From: Chloroflexota bacterium | GTDB lineage: Bacteria; Chloroflexota; Anaerolineae; J102 | NCBI GenBank assembly: GCA_029782215.1 | Contig: JAKOVD010000201.1 | Coordinates: 56,777-120,776, forward strand | DNA length: 64,000 bases | Direction: 5' to 3' | Shown here: positions 1 through 9,219 of the stretch, piece by piece | Layout of the letters: each line of letters starts with the position of its first letter | Position numbering within the stretch: position 1 is the first letter of the stretch | Notes under the pieces: generated by a model | Seen by the model: the letters and a program-made list of their open reading frames with translations, nothing else | What the model was told of the DNA's origin: nothing | Databases searched by the model: none | Position numbers and translations under genes: made by a program

Positions 1-260
1 AGGTGATCGCCACTGACCAGACGGGCAAGCAGGCCACCGCCACAGGATCGACCACCCTGCGCATTCCTCCCGAACCCTTGACGCCCACGCCCACGCCTTC
101 GGCAACGCTCACGCCGACCTTCACGCCCAGTCCGACACTCACACCCACGCCCACCTTCACCCCTACTTTCACACCGACAGCGACCCCCACACGGGAAGCC
201 TGCTGCATCCCGCTCTATATGCCCCTCCATCTTCGCCAGGCCGGTGCAGCCTGGGAATGA
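1..260 (+). CDS. C-terminal end of a secreted protein with Thr/Pro linker (partial)
   Basis: The reading frame is open from the window edge, so only the last ~85 residues are present and the true start lies upstream. It shows a short beta-strand-like piece, then about 45 residues of repeated T-P-T-P / T-P-S-P, typical of an extracellular linker, and then a tail containing LYMPLHLR close to the stop. That tail resembles the ends of two other exported proteins here (stops at 4682 and 45460). Function cannot be assigned. The next gene begins about 100 bases downstream on the same strand, so the two may be co-transcribed surface proteins. Confidence 0.6.
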   Translation, partial: VIATDQTGKQATATGSTTLRIPPEPLTPTPTPSATLTPTFTPSPTLTPTPTFTPTFTPTATPTREACCIPLYMPLHLRQAGAAWE

Positions 261-356
261 TGCCCCTTGCAGCCGGCCATGAACGCCCGACCTCAAAGGT
301 TGCGGCGGCATCACTCGCCGGTCCTTGCGCGTCCACGATGTCATCGGGAGAACACA

Positions 357-3300
357 GTGAAGCCGAGCCCACCCTCTATCACCGTCTCTGTTCTGGCCCT
401 GGCCAAAGCGGCGACCATCGCCCTTGCCACGGTCCTTCTCCTGGCAGCGGCTCTGGAGATCGGAACCGCGGCCTCCGGGGGCGCCAGCCCTGCCGCCGTC
501 ATCCTGCAGGTGCGGGCCAACGAAACGCACGACGTGGTAGATGGAAAAGCCCCCGCGCACACGAACGTCACCCTACGCGCCTGGCGCGAGGGCGCTGAGA
601 TCGGCGCGGCGACCCTGAACACCGGCAAGGAGGAGCGATTCTCCACCAGCCTGACAGACGGCGAGGGGCGCCAGGTCGACTTGAAAGCGGGGGACGAAGT
701 GCATGTCACGGCCGGAACGCAGACTGCGATCTTCAGACTCGCGGCCCTCGCCGCCGAGGTGGATGCCCCGGCCAACAGGATCACGGGCCATGTCGACGGC
801 GTCGCCTACCCGGCGAAACTACGTGTCGAGGTCTGGCGCGAGAACGGCAGCAGCGCAGACATCAAGACGGATGGCAGCGGGAACTTCGAGCTGGCGTTCG
901 GCGAACCCGCCGTCCGCGAGGGTGACAACGTGGCCGTCTGGTACGTGCAGGCAGACGGCCACGAGAGCGGCATCGTGCGCAGTCACTTGCGCCTGGAAGC
1001 CGGCGTGAAGGATGACCAGGTCGCGGGGCAGACGACGCCCGGCGCCCGCATCGACGTGGTGTTGCACAGGCCGGGCGGCCTCCCGCAGGTGCAGGCCACG
1101 GCCACAGCCTGGGCAAACGCCGAAGGTCAGTTCGGCGCCCGGTTCCAGTCGGGCGACGGGACCGGGATAGCCCTGGCGCCTGGCGATGAAGTGGAGGCCC
1201 AGGCTGGAGGCAAACACGCCAGCCTGGTTCTGCCGTCCCCTTACAGCGCCGTCTACGACTACAAGGCCGCTACCGTCTGTGGCGAGGCCCCGCCGGGGGT
1301 GATACTGGAGGTTGAGCTGTGGGGCTATGGCACTCTCTTCGAGACTGCCCCGGCGGACGGGCACTACTGCACCGACCTTGCCAAGCTGGGCGCTCCCGAC
1401 ATCGACGCCGAAGGCCGGGTGAGCTTTCACGATGCCAACGGCCATCGTCTGATCGCCGGTTTTCGTACGCCTTCGCCCGATCTGAAGGTAGAGAATTGGG
1501 GCGCCGAGGCGCCGGTCACGGGCCGCACCTATGCTTGGGTCCTGCGCTATGCCAATACCGGGGAGGCGCCCGCCGCCAATACGGTGCTCATCGACACCCT
1601 TCCCCAGGGGGTCAGCTTCGTCAGAGAGACCACGGGCACGGCCCTGACCGTGGGCAACCGCGTGATCTGGGACCTGGGCGCAGTGCCCCCCGGCGCCGCC
1701 GTGACAGTGACCCTGACGGTGCAGGTCAACCTTCCTGCGGACAAGACCATCGAAAACTGCGTCGAGGTGAGCACCCCGGATTGGGAAAGGGATACGGGCA
1801 ACAATCGCGCCTGCGACCAGAGACAGGTCGTTGCCAACCAGGTGGACCTGAGCGTCAAGATGTATGCCATTCCCGAGAAGCCGGTGGCGGGCGACCCGTA
1901 TGTGTACAGGATCGGCTACTGCAACACCCTCCCTGCCAGCGCACAAAGCGCCGTGATCAATGCGACCCTGCCTGCCCATACCCGGTACGCGGGAGAATGG
2001 CACCCGCAGGGCTGGGCCCTGGCGTCTGCTTCCGAGGGCCAGGTGCGCTGGACTATGCCTGAGATCCCCGGACATGAATGCCGTGAGCTTGAAATAGGCG
2101 TAGAGGTGGACGCGAACGCTCCCGCCGCTGAGCCTTTGCACAGCAGTGTTTCACTCACGTCGACGACGTTCGAGGTCAACACGGATGACAATGACAGCGA
2201 TCACGAGGTATGGGTTACGGAGCGACACGTCAACCTTCATATTGAAAAGGGCTACCGTCGCGGCAGTCCCGTGGCCGGCCAGGAGTATACGTTCTGGATC
2301 ACGCTGCGCAACGACGCCAACAGCGCCGCCCCCCATATGATCATGACCGATACGCTGCCGGCCGGCATGGCTTTTGTCCAGGCCAGGCGTCTTGATTGGA
2401 ACCCGGCCACTGGCGCCAACGATCTCGCCTCGCCCCTGGCGCCCCTCGATCAAGGCCCGGGCTTCGCCAGCTTCAGCCTGGGCGATCTCGTCCCGTGGCG
2501 CTGGATAGGCGTCGAGCTCACCGGCAAGATCGCAGACGCCGCCGCCCCCGGCAGCACCCTCACCAACACGGTGAGGGTCACATCGACTTTCACCGATGAC
2601 CGGACCGATGACAACGAGGCCGCCTTCACGTTCACCACGCAGGCGCCGGGTTCTAACCTGCGCGTCGTCAAACGTCTGGAAGGGGATGTCTGCCCCGGCT
2701 GCGGGTTCGACTACGACCTTTGGCTTGTCAACGATGGCACCGCGCCCGATGACAATGTCACCGTACGCGATCGTCCGCCCGCTTCGGTAGAAATCAAGGG
2801 CGTTGACGGCTGGGGCAAGGTTCGCGTCGAGGGGGGTGCCCTGGTTTGGGACATGGGAACGATCAACCCCGGCGACCAGGGCGAGGCGCGCCTGTACGTG
2901 CGCCTGCAGGATGACGTCCCCATCGGCGCCGAAGTGGTGAACCGCCTGGAGATCCAGACCACCAGCACCGAGTCACGCCAGGATGACAACGCATCCGAGG
3001 TCCGCACCCTGGTAGGGCCGGACCTGCGCGTGGTCCAGAACCTCTGCCCTGGCGAGCGGCTTGCTCCCGGCTGGGATCCCCAATACTGCATCGAGCTGGC
3101 CAACGCGGGCGCGGCAACGGCCCACAACGTGGTTCTCACCGCCACCCTGCCCTCCACCCTTGGCTACCGTGATGATTCCTGGGGCGGCGAGGTGCAGGAC
3201 AACCAAGTCATCTGGCATTTCGGAGATCTTCCTGCAGGTTGGCAGGGTCAGTTCCAGCTTCACGTCCAGGTGGCCGCCGGCGCCGTCCCCGGAGAAACAC

Positions 3301-4682
3301 TCACGACAATCCTCGACGCCGGCGGCGCTGAGGCGGATGCCGTGCCGGCTGACAATCATTCCGAGCTTCCCCTTCGCATCGAGAGTCCCTATTGGCTCCA
3401 GGTGCAGGAATCGCAGAACTGGGTGAAAGGTCGCGCCCGCCCGGATGAGAGCCTGACCGTTGCGCTGGCTTTCGGCATCTCCTTGAAAAGGGCGATCGAC
3501 GTGACGGCCGATGCCAAGGGCTACTTCAACGCCAACATGTGCGACAAACAGGGCTGCACCGACATCCAGCCGGGGGACAGCGTATCGCTCGTGAGCGGAG
3601 GCAGCGTGGTGACCAGCCTGGTGGTCAACCGCATCGAAGGTCAGGTCGACGTCGACGCCAACACCTTCAACGGCCATGTCTACGGCGCCGCCTATCCGGC
3701 CCGGGTGTCTGCGGACCTCCTGGACATCCAAGGCGTCCCGAGCGTCGAAGGCGCCACCGATGTCAGCGGCGACTATCACCTGCTGTTTGCAGGCGCCGAC
3801 CTGGGACCGGGGCACCGGGTGCAGCTCTGGACCATCCGGCCCGATGGGCATTGGGTGGGCATTGTCCGGCAGGTGCTGCGTCTCGAGATCACGGCACGAC
3901 CCAACCATTCCATCAACCTGGGCACGCCGCCCGATGCCATCGTCCATCTGCGCGTCGCCACCGCCACAGGCGTCCTCAAGCTCAGCTCGGAGCAGACGGC
4001 AAGCGCCGACGGCCGGGCCGGATTTGACCTGGATGCACTGCACCCGCCGGTTGCCCTGGCTGCGGGCGATGTCGTGTCGGCCACGACCGGCGCCGCGACG
4101 GTGACGCTGACCATTCCTGACCTGCTCCCGCTCGTCGACGACCCCGCGGACCAGGTCTTCTGCCTTGCCTCGGTGCCTCCCTCATCCTCCATGACAGTCG
4201 GGCTGTGGCGGGCCAGCAGCGGCGAGTCGTGGTGGAAAGAGTACACCGCCGGCGCGGGCAGGACCGTCGTCGACTTCAGTCAGGAAACGATCAGCCTGGG
4301 CGACAAGGTGGCGCTCGTCTACAGGCATCCTGAGGGTCACGAGATCGCATCCTACAACATCTCCATGATCCTGGCCGTCAGTCCCATGACCATCAACGAC
4401 ACCGACGTCGCCACCACCCTCACCCTTGCCGGGCAGGGTTTCAAGGGAACGCCCGAAGTCTACCTGGCCCCATCTGGAGGCGCCCCCACCATCCACCTCC
4501 AGGGCGTGACCTCGCTCACCGGCCAACTGCTGCAGGCGACCATGCCCGCCGGTACGCCGGGCGGCGCCTATGACCTTTACCTCTACAACCGCGACGGCTG
4601 GATCGGATTCCTCGACAAGGCCGTGCAAGTGAACGAGTACAAGCTGTTCATGCCGCTGGCACAACGCAGCACGGGCGACTAG
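357..4682 (+). CDS. Very large exported DUF11-repeat surface protein
   Basis: A protein of about 1441 residues. I chose the GTG at 357 because GGGAG sits 6 bases upstream and the next ~35 residues form a good signal peptide (basic start, long Ala/Leu/Val core); in-frame ATGs at 267 and 279 would add an unconvincing Arg-rich leader. The middle (about residues 370-1000) holds roughly five DUF11-type beta-sandwich repeats, recognisable by the 'DTLPAGM / TLPQGVSF' pattern and the closing 'TDDNEAAF / DTGNNRACD' pattern. This block is flanked by two copies of another module (about 135-290 and 1097-1250, each with 'GHV.G.AYPA' and 'W...DGH..GIVR..LRLE'). An IPT/TIG-like domain follows (about 1343-1420), then the tail LFMPLAQR. 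DUF11 proteins are usually cell-surface or extracellular; ligand unknown. Confidence 0.85.
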   Translation: MKPSPPSITVSVLALAKAATIALATVLLLAAALEIGTAASGGASPAAVILQVRANETHDVVDGKAPAHTNVTLRAWREGAEIGAATLNTGKEERFSTSLTDGEGRQVDLKAGDEVHVTAGTQTAIFRLAALAAEVDAPANRITGHVDGVAYPAKLRVEVWRENGSSADIKTDGSGNFELAFGEPAVREGDNVAVWYVQADGHESGIVRSHLRLEAGVKDDQVAGQTTPGARIDVVLHRPGGLPQVQATATAWANAEGQFGARFQSGDGTGIALAPGDEVEAQAGGKHASLVLPSPYSAVYDYKAATVCGEAPPGVILEVELWGYGTLFETAPADGHYCTDLAKLGAPDIDAEGRVSFHDANGHRLIAGFRTPSPDLKVENWGAEAPVTGRTYAWVLRYANTGEAPAANTVLIDTLPQGVSFVRETTGTALTVGNRVIWDLGAVPPGAAVTVTLTVQVNLPADKTIENCVEVSTPDWERDTGNNRACDQRQVVANQVDLSVKMYAIPEKPVAGDPYVYRIGYCNTLPASAQSAVINATLPAHTRYAGEWHPQGWALASASEGQVRWTMPEIPGHECRELEIGVEVDANAPAAEPLHSSVSLTSTTFEVNTDDNDSDHEVWVTERHVNLHIEKGYRRGSPVAGQEYTFWITLRNDANSAAPHMIMTDTLPAGMAFVQARRLDWNPATGANDLASPLAPLDQGPGFASFSLGDLVPWRWIGVELTGKIADAAAPGSTLTNTVRVTSTFTDDRTDDNEAAFTFTTQAPGSNLRVVKRLEGDVCPGCGFDYDLWLVNDGTAPDDNVTVRDRPPASVEIKGVDGWGKVRVEGGALVWDMGTINPGDQGEARLYVRLQDDVPIGAEVVNRLEIQTTSTESRQDDNASEVRTLVGPDLRVVQNLCPGERLAPGWDPQYCIELANAGAATAHNVVLTATLPSTLGYRDDSWGGEVQDNQVIWHFGDLPAGWQGQFQLHVQVAAGAVPGETLTTILDAGGAEADAVPADNHSELPLRIESPYWLQVQESQNWVKGRARPDESLTVALAFGISLKRAIDVTADAKGYFNANMCDKQGCTDIQPGDSVSLVSGGSVVTSLVVNRIEGQVDVDANTFNGHVYGAAYPARVSADLLDIQGVPSVEGATDVSGDYHLLFAGADLGPGHRVQLWTIRPDGHWVGIVRQVLRLEITARPNHSINLGTPPDAIVHLRVATATGVLKLSSEQTASADGRAGFDLDALHPPVALAAGDVVSATTGAATVTLTIPDLLPLVDDPADQVFCLASVPPSSSMTVGLWRASSGESWWKEYTAGAGRTVVDFSQETISLGDKVALVYRHPEGHEIASYNISMILAVSPMTINDTDVATTLTLAGQGFKGTPEVYLAPSGGAPTIHLQGVTSLTGQLLQATMPAGTPGGAYDLYLYNRDGWIGFLDKAVQVNEYKLFMPLAQRSTGD

Positions 4683-4709
4683 CAGATCACCAGGCCCAAC
4701 AAGCCGGTG

Positions 4710-5387
4710 CTAACCGATCAACACCACGTGCAGCTCGCGCGGACCGTGCGCCCCCAGGGTCAGAGTCTGGGCGATGTCCGCCGTGCGGCTGGGACCGGTG
4801 ATCACCACGGTGCTGCTGCTGGCGACGATCTTGTCGTGCACACCCGGCGCCGCCAGCCAGGCGGCCAGGTCCGGGTAGATCAAGTCGGCCCGCAGCAGAG
4901 CATAGTGCACCGGCGGCATCAGCGAGGCAAACCGTCCCTGTTCCCGGCTGCCCAGCAGCACCAGGCTACCCGTGCGGGCCAGGCCAGCATCGGCGCCGGT
5001 CAAGCCCACCCCGATCTGTCCCAGCCGCTCAAGGTCCTGCTTGCGACGCAGCCCGGACAGCCGGCTTGACACCAGTTCGATGTCTCTGGCCTTCAGGTAA
5101 GGGGCGAGGCCCGGGTCGGGCCACCGATCCACATCCCAGCAGAGCACCTGATTGACCTGCAGGCGCTTGAACTCCTCCAACAGGAACGCGCGTGCCGCCC
5201 CGCGGTCGGGCACACGGTGCAGGTCGCCGCGCACCTCGGCCAGGGCTGCGGCAAACACGTCCGCCAGCGGTTGCGCGAACGGAGGCGGCGCCGGCGGCGC
5301 CGGAAGCGTTTCCACCACGGCAGGAAGATGCCCCAGGGGCAGGGCCTGGCGGATGCGGTCAAGAATCTCGGCGCGAGGATCGGTCAT
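4710..5387 (-). CDS. lutC: LutC/LUD-domain lactate utilization protein
   Basis: A 225-residue LUD-domain protein matching LutC, the small subunit of the LutABC iron-sulfur L-lactate oxidation system, which converts lactate to pyruvate in the cytoplasm. The start at 5387 (MTDPRAEIL) fits the family length and is preceded by GAGGGA; the frame is open further upstream but that part overlaps lutB and is not LutC-like. The C-terminal half has the glycine-rich LUD core (GLTGADAGLARTGSLVL, then SSSTVVITGPSRTADI). It lies 23 bases after lutB in the same direction and converges with the DUF11 gene, whose stop is 27 bases away. Confidence is high because all three lut genes are adjacent. Confidence 0.9.
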   Translation of the reverse strand: MTDPRAEILDRIRQALPLGHLPAVVETLPAPPAPPPFAQPLADVFAAALAEVRGDLHRVPDRGAARAFLLEEFKRLQVNQVLCWDVDRWPDPGLAPYLKARDIELVSSRLSGLRRKQDLERLGQIGVGLTGADAGLARTGSLVLLGSREQGRFASLMPPVHYALLRADLIYPDLAAWLAAPGVHDKIVASSSTVVITGPSRTADIAQTLTLGAHGPRELHVVLIG

Positions 5388-5410
5388 GGGTGTGGTCCCT
5401 CGGTTGGGGG

Positions 5411-6835
5411 TCAATTCCGGCGATCGGCGCCCTCGGCCGCAGCCTGCCGCTTCTCCCACCGGGCGCTGAAACTCTCGCTGACAACGGGCGGGAAGGCCCG
5501 GGTCTGCGTCCATCCTCCCAAGGGGCCAGGCAGCCACCGCGTCCAGCCCGGTCCCGCCTTTGGCGCCAGGCGTTGGGCCACGCTGGCCAGGCGCGCCCCC
5601 CAACGGAACAGGCGCGGACGGGTCGCCGCCCACGTGAAGCCGCGGATGCCAAAATGCAGCCAATCGGGAGGATAGCCCGCATCGACGCTTTCCGCCCGCA
5701 GCTTCAGGAGCATCCTGGGGATGTCGATGCGCACCGGGCAGGCCTCGGTGCAGGCGCCGCACAGGCTGGACGCCTGCGGAAGCTCATTCCACGGGCCGAG
5801 GCCGTCCAGGGCAGGGGTCACCACAATGCCGATCGGGCCGGGGTACACCGAGCCATAGGTGTGGCCGCCGACATTGCGGTAGACGGGACAAACGTTGAGG
5901 CAGGCGCCGCAGCGAATGCAGTAGAGAATCTCGGCCAGCTCCGTGCCCAGGATGCGGGAACGCCCGTTGTCGACCAGGATCACATGGACCTGTTCAGGAC
6001 CATCCTCGTCGCGACTGCGGCGGGGTCCGGTGACAAAGGTCGTGTAGCAGCTAAGAGGCTGGCCGGTGGCGCTGGCCGCCAGAATTTGGAGCAGGGTGCC
6101 CAGATCGTCCAGCGTTGGCACCAGCCTTTCGATGCCGACCAGAGCGACATGGATGCGCGGCGCAGCGGTGACAAAGCGGCCGTTGCCCTCGTTCGTCACC
6201 AGGACGATGCTGCCCGATTCGGCCACGGCGAAATTGGCGCCAGTAATCCCCATATCCGCCTGCAGGAACGCCTCGCGCAGCGCCCGGCGGGCCGCGGCGG
6301 TGAGCGTCGGGATGTCAGCGTCAAGCGGTGTGCCCAGGTGCTCGTGGAACAGCGCCGACACATCTTCCTTGCGTTTGTGGACGATGGGCGCAATGATGTG
6401 GCTGGGGTGGTCGTGGCCAAGCTGCACCACGTATTCGCCCAAATCGGTCTCAAGCACCTCCAGACCGGCTGCTTCCAGGGCCGGATTGAGCTCGATCTCC
6501 TCGGTGAGCATGGACTTGCTCTTGACGATGCGCTGCACCTCATTGCCCTTGGCGATTTCGACGACCAGGGCGCGGGCCTCGGCGGCATCGCGTGCCCAGT
6601 GCACGATGGCGCCGTTGCCCTCGGCGCTGCGCTGAAAGGCAACGAGATGTTCGTCCAGCCGGCTCAACGTGCCGGCGCGAATCATGCGCGCGTGGTCACG
6701 CAGCGCCTCCCCGTGGGGCAGGCTCCCCATCACGCGCACCCGGCCATCGGCAAAGTTGTTCATGGCCCGTCCCAGCGCCTGCTGGAGCGGAACATCAAGC
6801 AAAGCGATCTCAGCGCGTTGATTCAGCGTAGCCAT
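5411..6835 (-). CDS. lutB: LutB iron-sulfur lactate oxidation subunit
   Basis: A 474-residue protein with an N-terminal LUD domain (about 60-290; 'ADMGITGANFAVAESGSIVL' is characteristic) and a C-terminal ferredoxin-like region with two 4Fe-4S motifs, CIRCGACLNVCP near residue 302 and CGACTEACPV near residue 357. This is the LutB/YkgF arrangement: electrons from L-lactate oxidation pass through the clusters. A poorly conserved tail of ~70 residues follows. The start at 6835 gives a normal family N-terminus, but no strong ribosome-binding site is visible. The 76-base gap to lutA contains a dispersed repeat (6882-6905). Confidence 0.92.
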   Translation of the reverse strand: MATLNQRAEIALLDVPLQQALGRAMNNFADGRVRVMGSLPHGEALRDHARMIRAGTLSRLDEHLVAFQRSAEGNGAIVHWARDAAEARALVVEIAKGNEVQRIVKSKSMLTEEIELNPALEAAGLEVLETDLGEYVVQLGHDHPSHIIAPIVHKRKEDVSALFHEHLGTPLDADIPTLTAAARRALREAFLQADMGITGANFAVAESGSIVLVTNEGNGRFVTAAPRIHVALVGIERLVPTLDDLGTLLQILAASATGQPLSCYTTFVTGPRRSRDEDGPEQVHVILVDNGRSRILGTELAEILYCIRCGACLNVCPVYRNVGGHTYGSVYPGPIGIVVTPALDGLGPWNELPQASSLCGACTEACPVRIDIPRMLLKLRAESVDAGYPPDWLHFGIRGFTWAATRPRLFRWGARLASVAQRLAPKAGPGWTRWLPGPLGGWTQTRAFPPVVSESFSARWEKRQAAAEGADRRN

Positions 6836-6881
6836 AGAGCCATCGTAGACATGACGAGAGTTGCTCGGGCAAGACCCAACC

Positions 6882-6905
6882 CATTACGCATGACGCAGTA
6901 CGCAG
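6882..6905. repeat. Dispersed GCAGTACGC-type repeat, copy 1
   Basis: A 24-base unit built from TACGCA steps, lying between lutA and lutB. The reverse complement of 62989-63012 matches it at 23 of 24 positions. Both copies are outside genes. It looks like a short non-coding dispersed repeat. Confidence 0.6.
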
Positions 6906-6911
6906 TACGCC

Positions 6912-7688
6912 TCACGCCTCAGCCAGCACTTCGGCCAGGTGGCGCACCCTGGGCTGCTCGCCTTTGGCAATCATGCCGCCGTTCATGTGCGTCATACACG
7001 AGGCATCGCAGACGACGCAGGTGTCGGCGCCGCTCGCGGCGATGTTGGCCAGCTTGTGCTGCAGCATAGCGCCCGACATCGCCGGCTCCTTGATGGCGAA
7101 GAGACCGCCAAACCCGCAGCACGCGCTGGCCTCCGGCAGGGGCGTCCGTTCACTGCCGGGGATGTGGTCGAGCAGCGTTTCGGCGCAGCCGTGCACCCCC
7201 AGGCTGCGTGTCAGGTGGCAGGAGGGGTGGAACGTGTAGCGGCCCGGCGCACCCCCTGCATACTCCAGGCCAAGGTCCTCGACCAGGAACTGGCTGAACT
7301 CACGCACGCGTGCGCCCACGGCCTCGGCCCGGGCCTGTTGGACCGGATCGTTCGCAAACAGTTCCGGATAGTGATGGACCACCATGGCCGCACACGAACC
7401 CGAAGGGCAGATGATAGGGCCCTCCGTACCGGCGAACACGTCGAGGAAGTGGCGCGCCATCTGGCGCGCGTCCGCCTGAAAGCCGCCGTTGAACGCCGGT
7501 TGCCCGCAGCAGGTCTGGCCGCGCGGCACCTCGACCCGGATTCCCTGTCGTTCCAGCACCGTCACCACGGCCTCGGCAATCTCAGGATAGAGATGGTCGA
7601 CCAGGCAGGTAATGAAGAGCTGGACCTGCGCCGACCTTGCGGCTGTCGGGGATGATGCGCCGGGACCGTTCGGGGCGGGCATGGTCAT
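6912..7688 (-). CDS. lutA: LutA/YkgE-type (Fe-S)-binding oxidoreductase subunit
   Basis: A 258-residue protein with two CCG-type cysteine-rich domains: QTCCGQPAFNGG (Cys60-Cys61) with Cys99, and FHPSCHLTRS (Cys157) with ACCGFGG (Cys190-Cys191), plus Cys224, Cys227 and Cys231. This is the LutA fold shared with heterodisulfide reductase and glycolate oxidase iron-sulfur subunits; it acts with LutB and LutC in lactate oxidation. The ATG at 7688 overlaps the fabF stop codon (ATGA, 4 bases), so lutA is probably translated by coupling to fabF. The frame is open upstream to 7805, but that stretch lies inside fabF and has no family similarity. Confidence 0.9.
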   Translation of the reverse strand: MTMPAPNGPGASSPTAARSAQVQLFITCLVDHLYPEIAEAVVTVLERQGIRVEVPRGQTCCGQPAFNGGFQADARQMARHFLDVFAGTEGPIICPSGSCAAMVVHHYPELFANDPVQQARAEAVGARVREFSQFLVEDLGLEYAGGAPGRYTFHPSCHLTRSLGVHGCAETLLDHIPGSERTPLPEASACCGFGGLFAIKEPAMSGAMLQHKLANIAASGADTCVVCDASCMTHMNGGMIAKGEQPRVRHLAEVLAEA

Positions 7689-8935
7689 GGGACGTAGCGC
7701 TTGATGACCAAAGCGCCGTTCTGCCCGCCGAAGCCAAAAGCATTGGTGATGGCCGCATCGACGTGCACCTGGCGGGCCGTGTTGGGGGTGTAGTCCAGGT
7801 CGCACTCGGGATCGGGGATCGAGTAGTTGATCGTCGGCGGCACCCAGCCGGTGCGGATGGCCTGGACCAGGGTCAGGGCGCCGAAGGCGCCAGCCGCACC
7901 CATCGTGTGGCCGATCATGGGTTTGATCGAGGTGATGGGCACCTGGTAGGCGCGCTCGCCCAAGGTCTGCTTAATGGCATTGGTCTCCGCCGAATCGTTC
8001 AGCCTGGTCGCCGTGCCGTGGGCGCCGACGTAGTCGATGTCCTCGGGCTTGAGACCCGCCTTGGCGATGGCGATCTTCATGGCTCGGCTCGCCCCGCTGC
8101 CCGCCGGATCCGGCGCCGCCATGTTGTAGGCGTCCGAAGTGAGGCCCAAGCCCCCCATTTCCGCCAGGATGGTGGCGCCGCGGGCCAGGGCATGGTCAAG
8201 CGATTCCAGCACCATGGTCACGGCGCCCTCGCCGACGATCATCCCATCGCGCTCGGCATCGAAGGGACGGCAGGCGGTCTCAGGCGTCGTATTGCGCGTG
8301 CTCATGGCGCCGAGCCGGCTGAAGGCCGTCACCAGCAAGGCGGTCGTGTAGGCGTCGGTGCCGCCCGCGATGGCCACATCGACATCGTCATCGGCGATGC
8401 GGCGGGCGGCATCGCCCAGGCTCACCACGCCCGTTGCGCAGGCAACCACCGGCGAATTGACCGGTCCCTGGACGCCGTAGCGAATGGCCAGGTAACAGGG
8501 CGTCATCGTGACGAGGACGGAAGGCGCCAACGCCGGATTGGTGGCGCGATACCCGCGCGTCCTGGCACGGTAGGACTCCTCTTCGACGATGTCCAGGGCG
8601 CCAAAGGCGCTGCCCATCTCGATGGCCAGGCGGGTGGGGTCTTCGCTGCCTAACACCAGTTTGCTGTCGGCCAGGGCTTCCTCAGTGGCGGCAATGGCGA
8701 GCTGTGTCAGGCGGCCAATCCGCCGGGCTTCTTTGTGCGAAAGGTAGGTCTCGGGATTGAAATCGGGAATGGTGGCGGCGATCTGCGTCGGTAGTTCGCT
8801 GGGGTCATAATTGGTGATGCGCGAGGCGCCCGTCCGGCCCGCGAGCATTCCTTCCCAGGTGGTCGCCACGTCCAGTCCCAAGGGGCTGACGGCGCCCATA
8901 CCAGTAATCACCACACGTCGCTTGGCATTCAGCAT
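7685..8935 (-). CDS. fabF: Beta-ketoacyl-ACP synthase II
   Basis: A 416-residue condensing enzyme of fatty acid elongation. The Cys-His-His set and conserved Lys are visible: Cys166 in VVACATG, His306 in GAHGTAT, Lys338 and His343 in SIKPMIGHT. Length and N-terminus (RRVVITGMGAVSPLG) are standard for FabF, and GGAGG lies about 10 bases before the ATG. It is first in a minus-strand run and overlaps lutA by four bases. It is separated from the sigma factor gene by a 284-base divergent intergenic region. A second condensing enzyme, fabH, lies 2.3 kb away on the other strand. Confidence 0.95.
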   Translation of the reverse strand: MLNAKRRVVITGMGAVSPLGLDVATTWEGMLAGRTGASRITNYDPSELPTQIAATIPDFNPETYLSHKEARRIGRLTQLAIAATEEALADSKLVLGSEDPTRLAIEMGSAFGALDIVEEESYRARTRGYRATNPALAPSVLVTMTPCYLAIRYGVQGPVNSPVVACATGVVSLGDAARRIADDDVDVAIAGGTDAYTTALLVTAFSRLGAMSTRNTTPETACRPFDAERDGMIVGEGAVTMVLESLDHALARGATILAEMGGLGLTSDAYNMAAPDPAGSGASRAMKIAIAKAGLKPEDIDYVGAHGTATRLNDSAETNAIKQTLGERAYQVPITSIKPMIGHTMGAAGAFGALTLVQAIRTGWVPPTINYSIPDPECDLDYTPNTARQVHVDAAITNAFGFGGQNGALVIKRYVP

Positions 8936-9117
8936 GCTTGAATGAACCTCCGGCAGCTACAAGATCAAGGGGCGCATACACAAGGTCGAGCAGCCTGGTA
9001 TGAGGCGCAAGGTAGACTGTCGTGCTTCCACATCCTCTCGTCGCCCTCGACGTCGCTCAAACCGGCAAATGCACATCTTGGCGCAATCTTAGCACAATGC
9101 TGAAGGTTCGCCAACGC

Positions 9118-9147
9118 TTGGCCTGGGTCTTTTTCCGGTGCTAGAAT
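9118..9147 (+). promoter_or_regulatory. Probable sigma70-type promoter for the sigma factor operon
   Basis: TTGGCC (9118-9123) and TAGAAT (9142-9147) are separated by 18 bases, matching the -35/-10 consensus at 4/6 and 5/6. The site is about 70 bases upstream of the GTG at 9220. This is inference from consensus only. Confidence 0.45.
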
Positions 9148-9219
9148 ACCCAATCTTCCGCAACCAGCTCCATCCGGCGGTGTTCTAGGTAGCACAGGCC
9201 GGGTTGCAAAGGACCCAGC

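Noticed and set aside
80..200. Possible DNA tandem repeat or CRISPR-like array
   Set aside because: The repeats encode a Thr/Pro linker and are irregular at the DNA level, without spacers.
5192..7069. Long open frame on the plus strand (625 codons)
   Set aside because: It lies antisense to lutC and lutB and is rich in Arg, Gly and His with no recognisable domain, which is typical of a shadow frame in GC-rich coding DNA.
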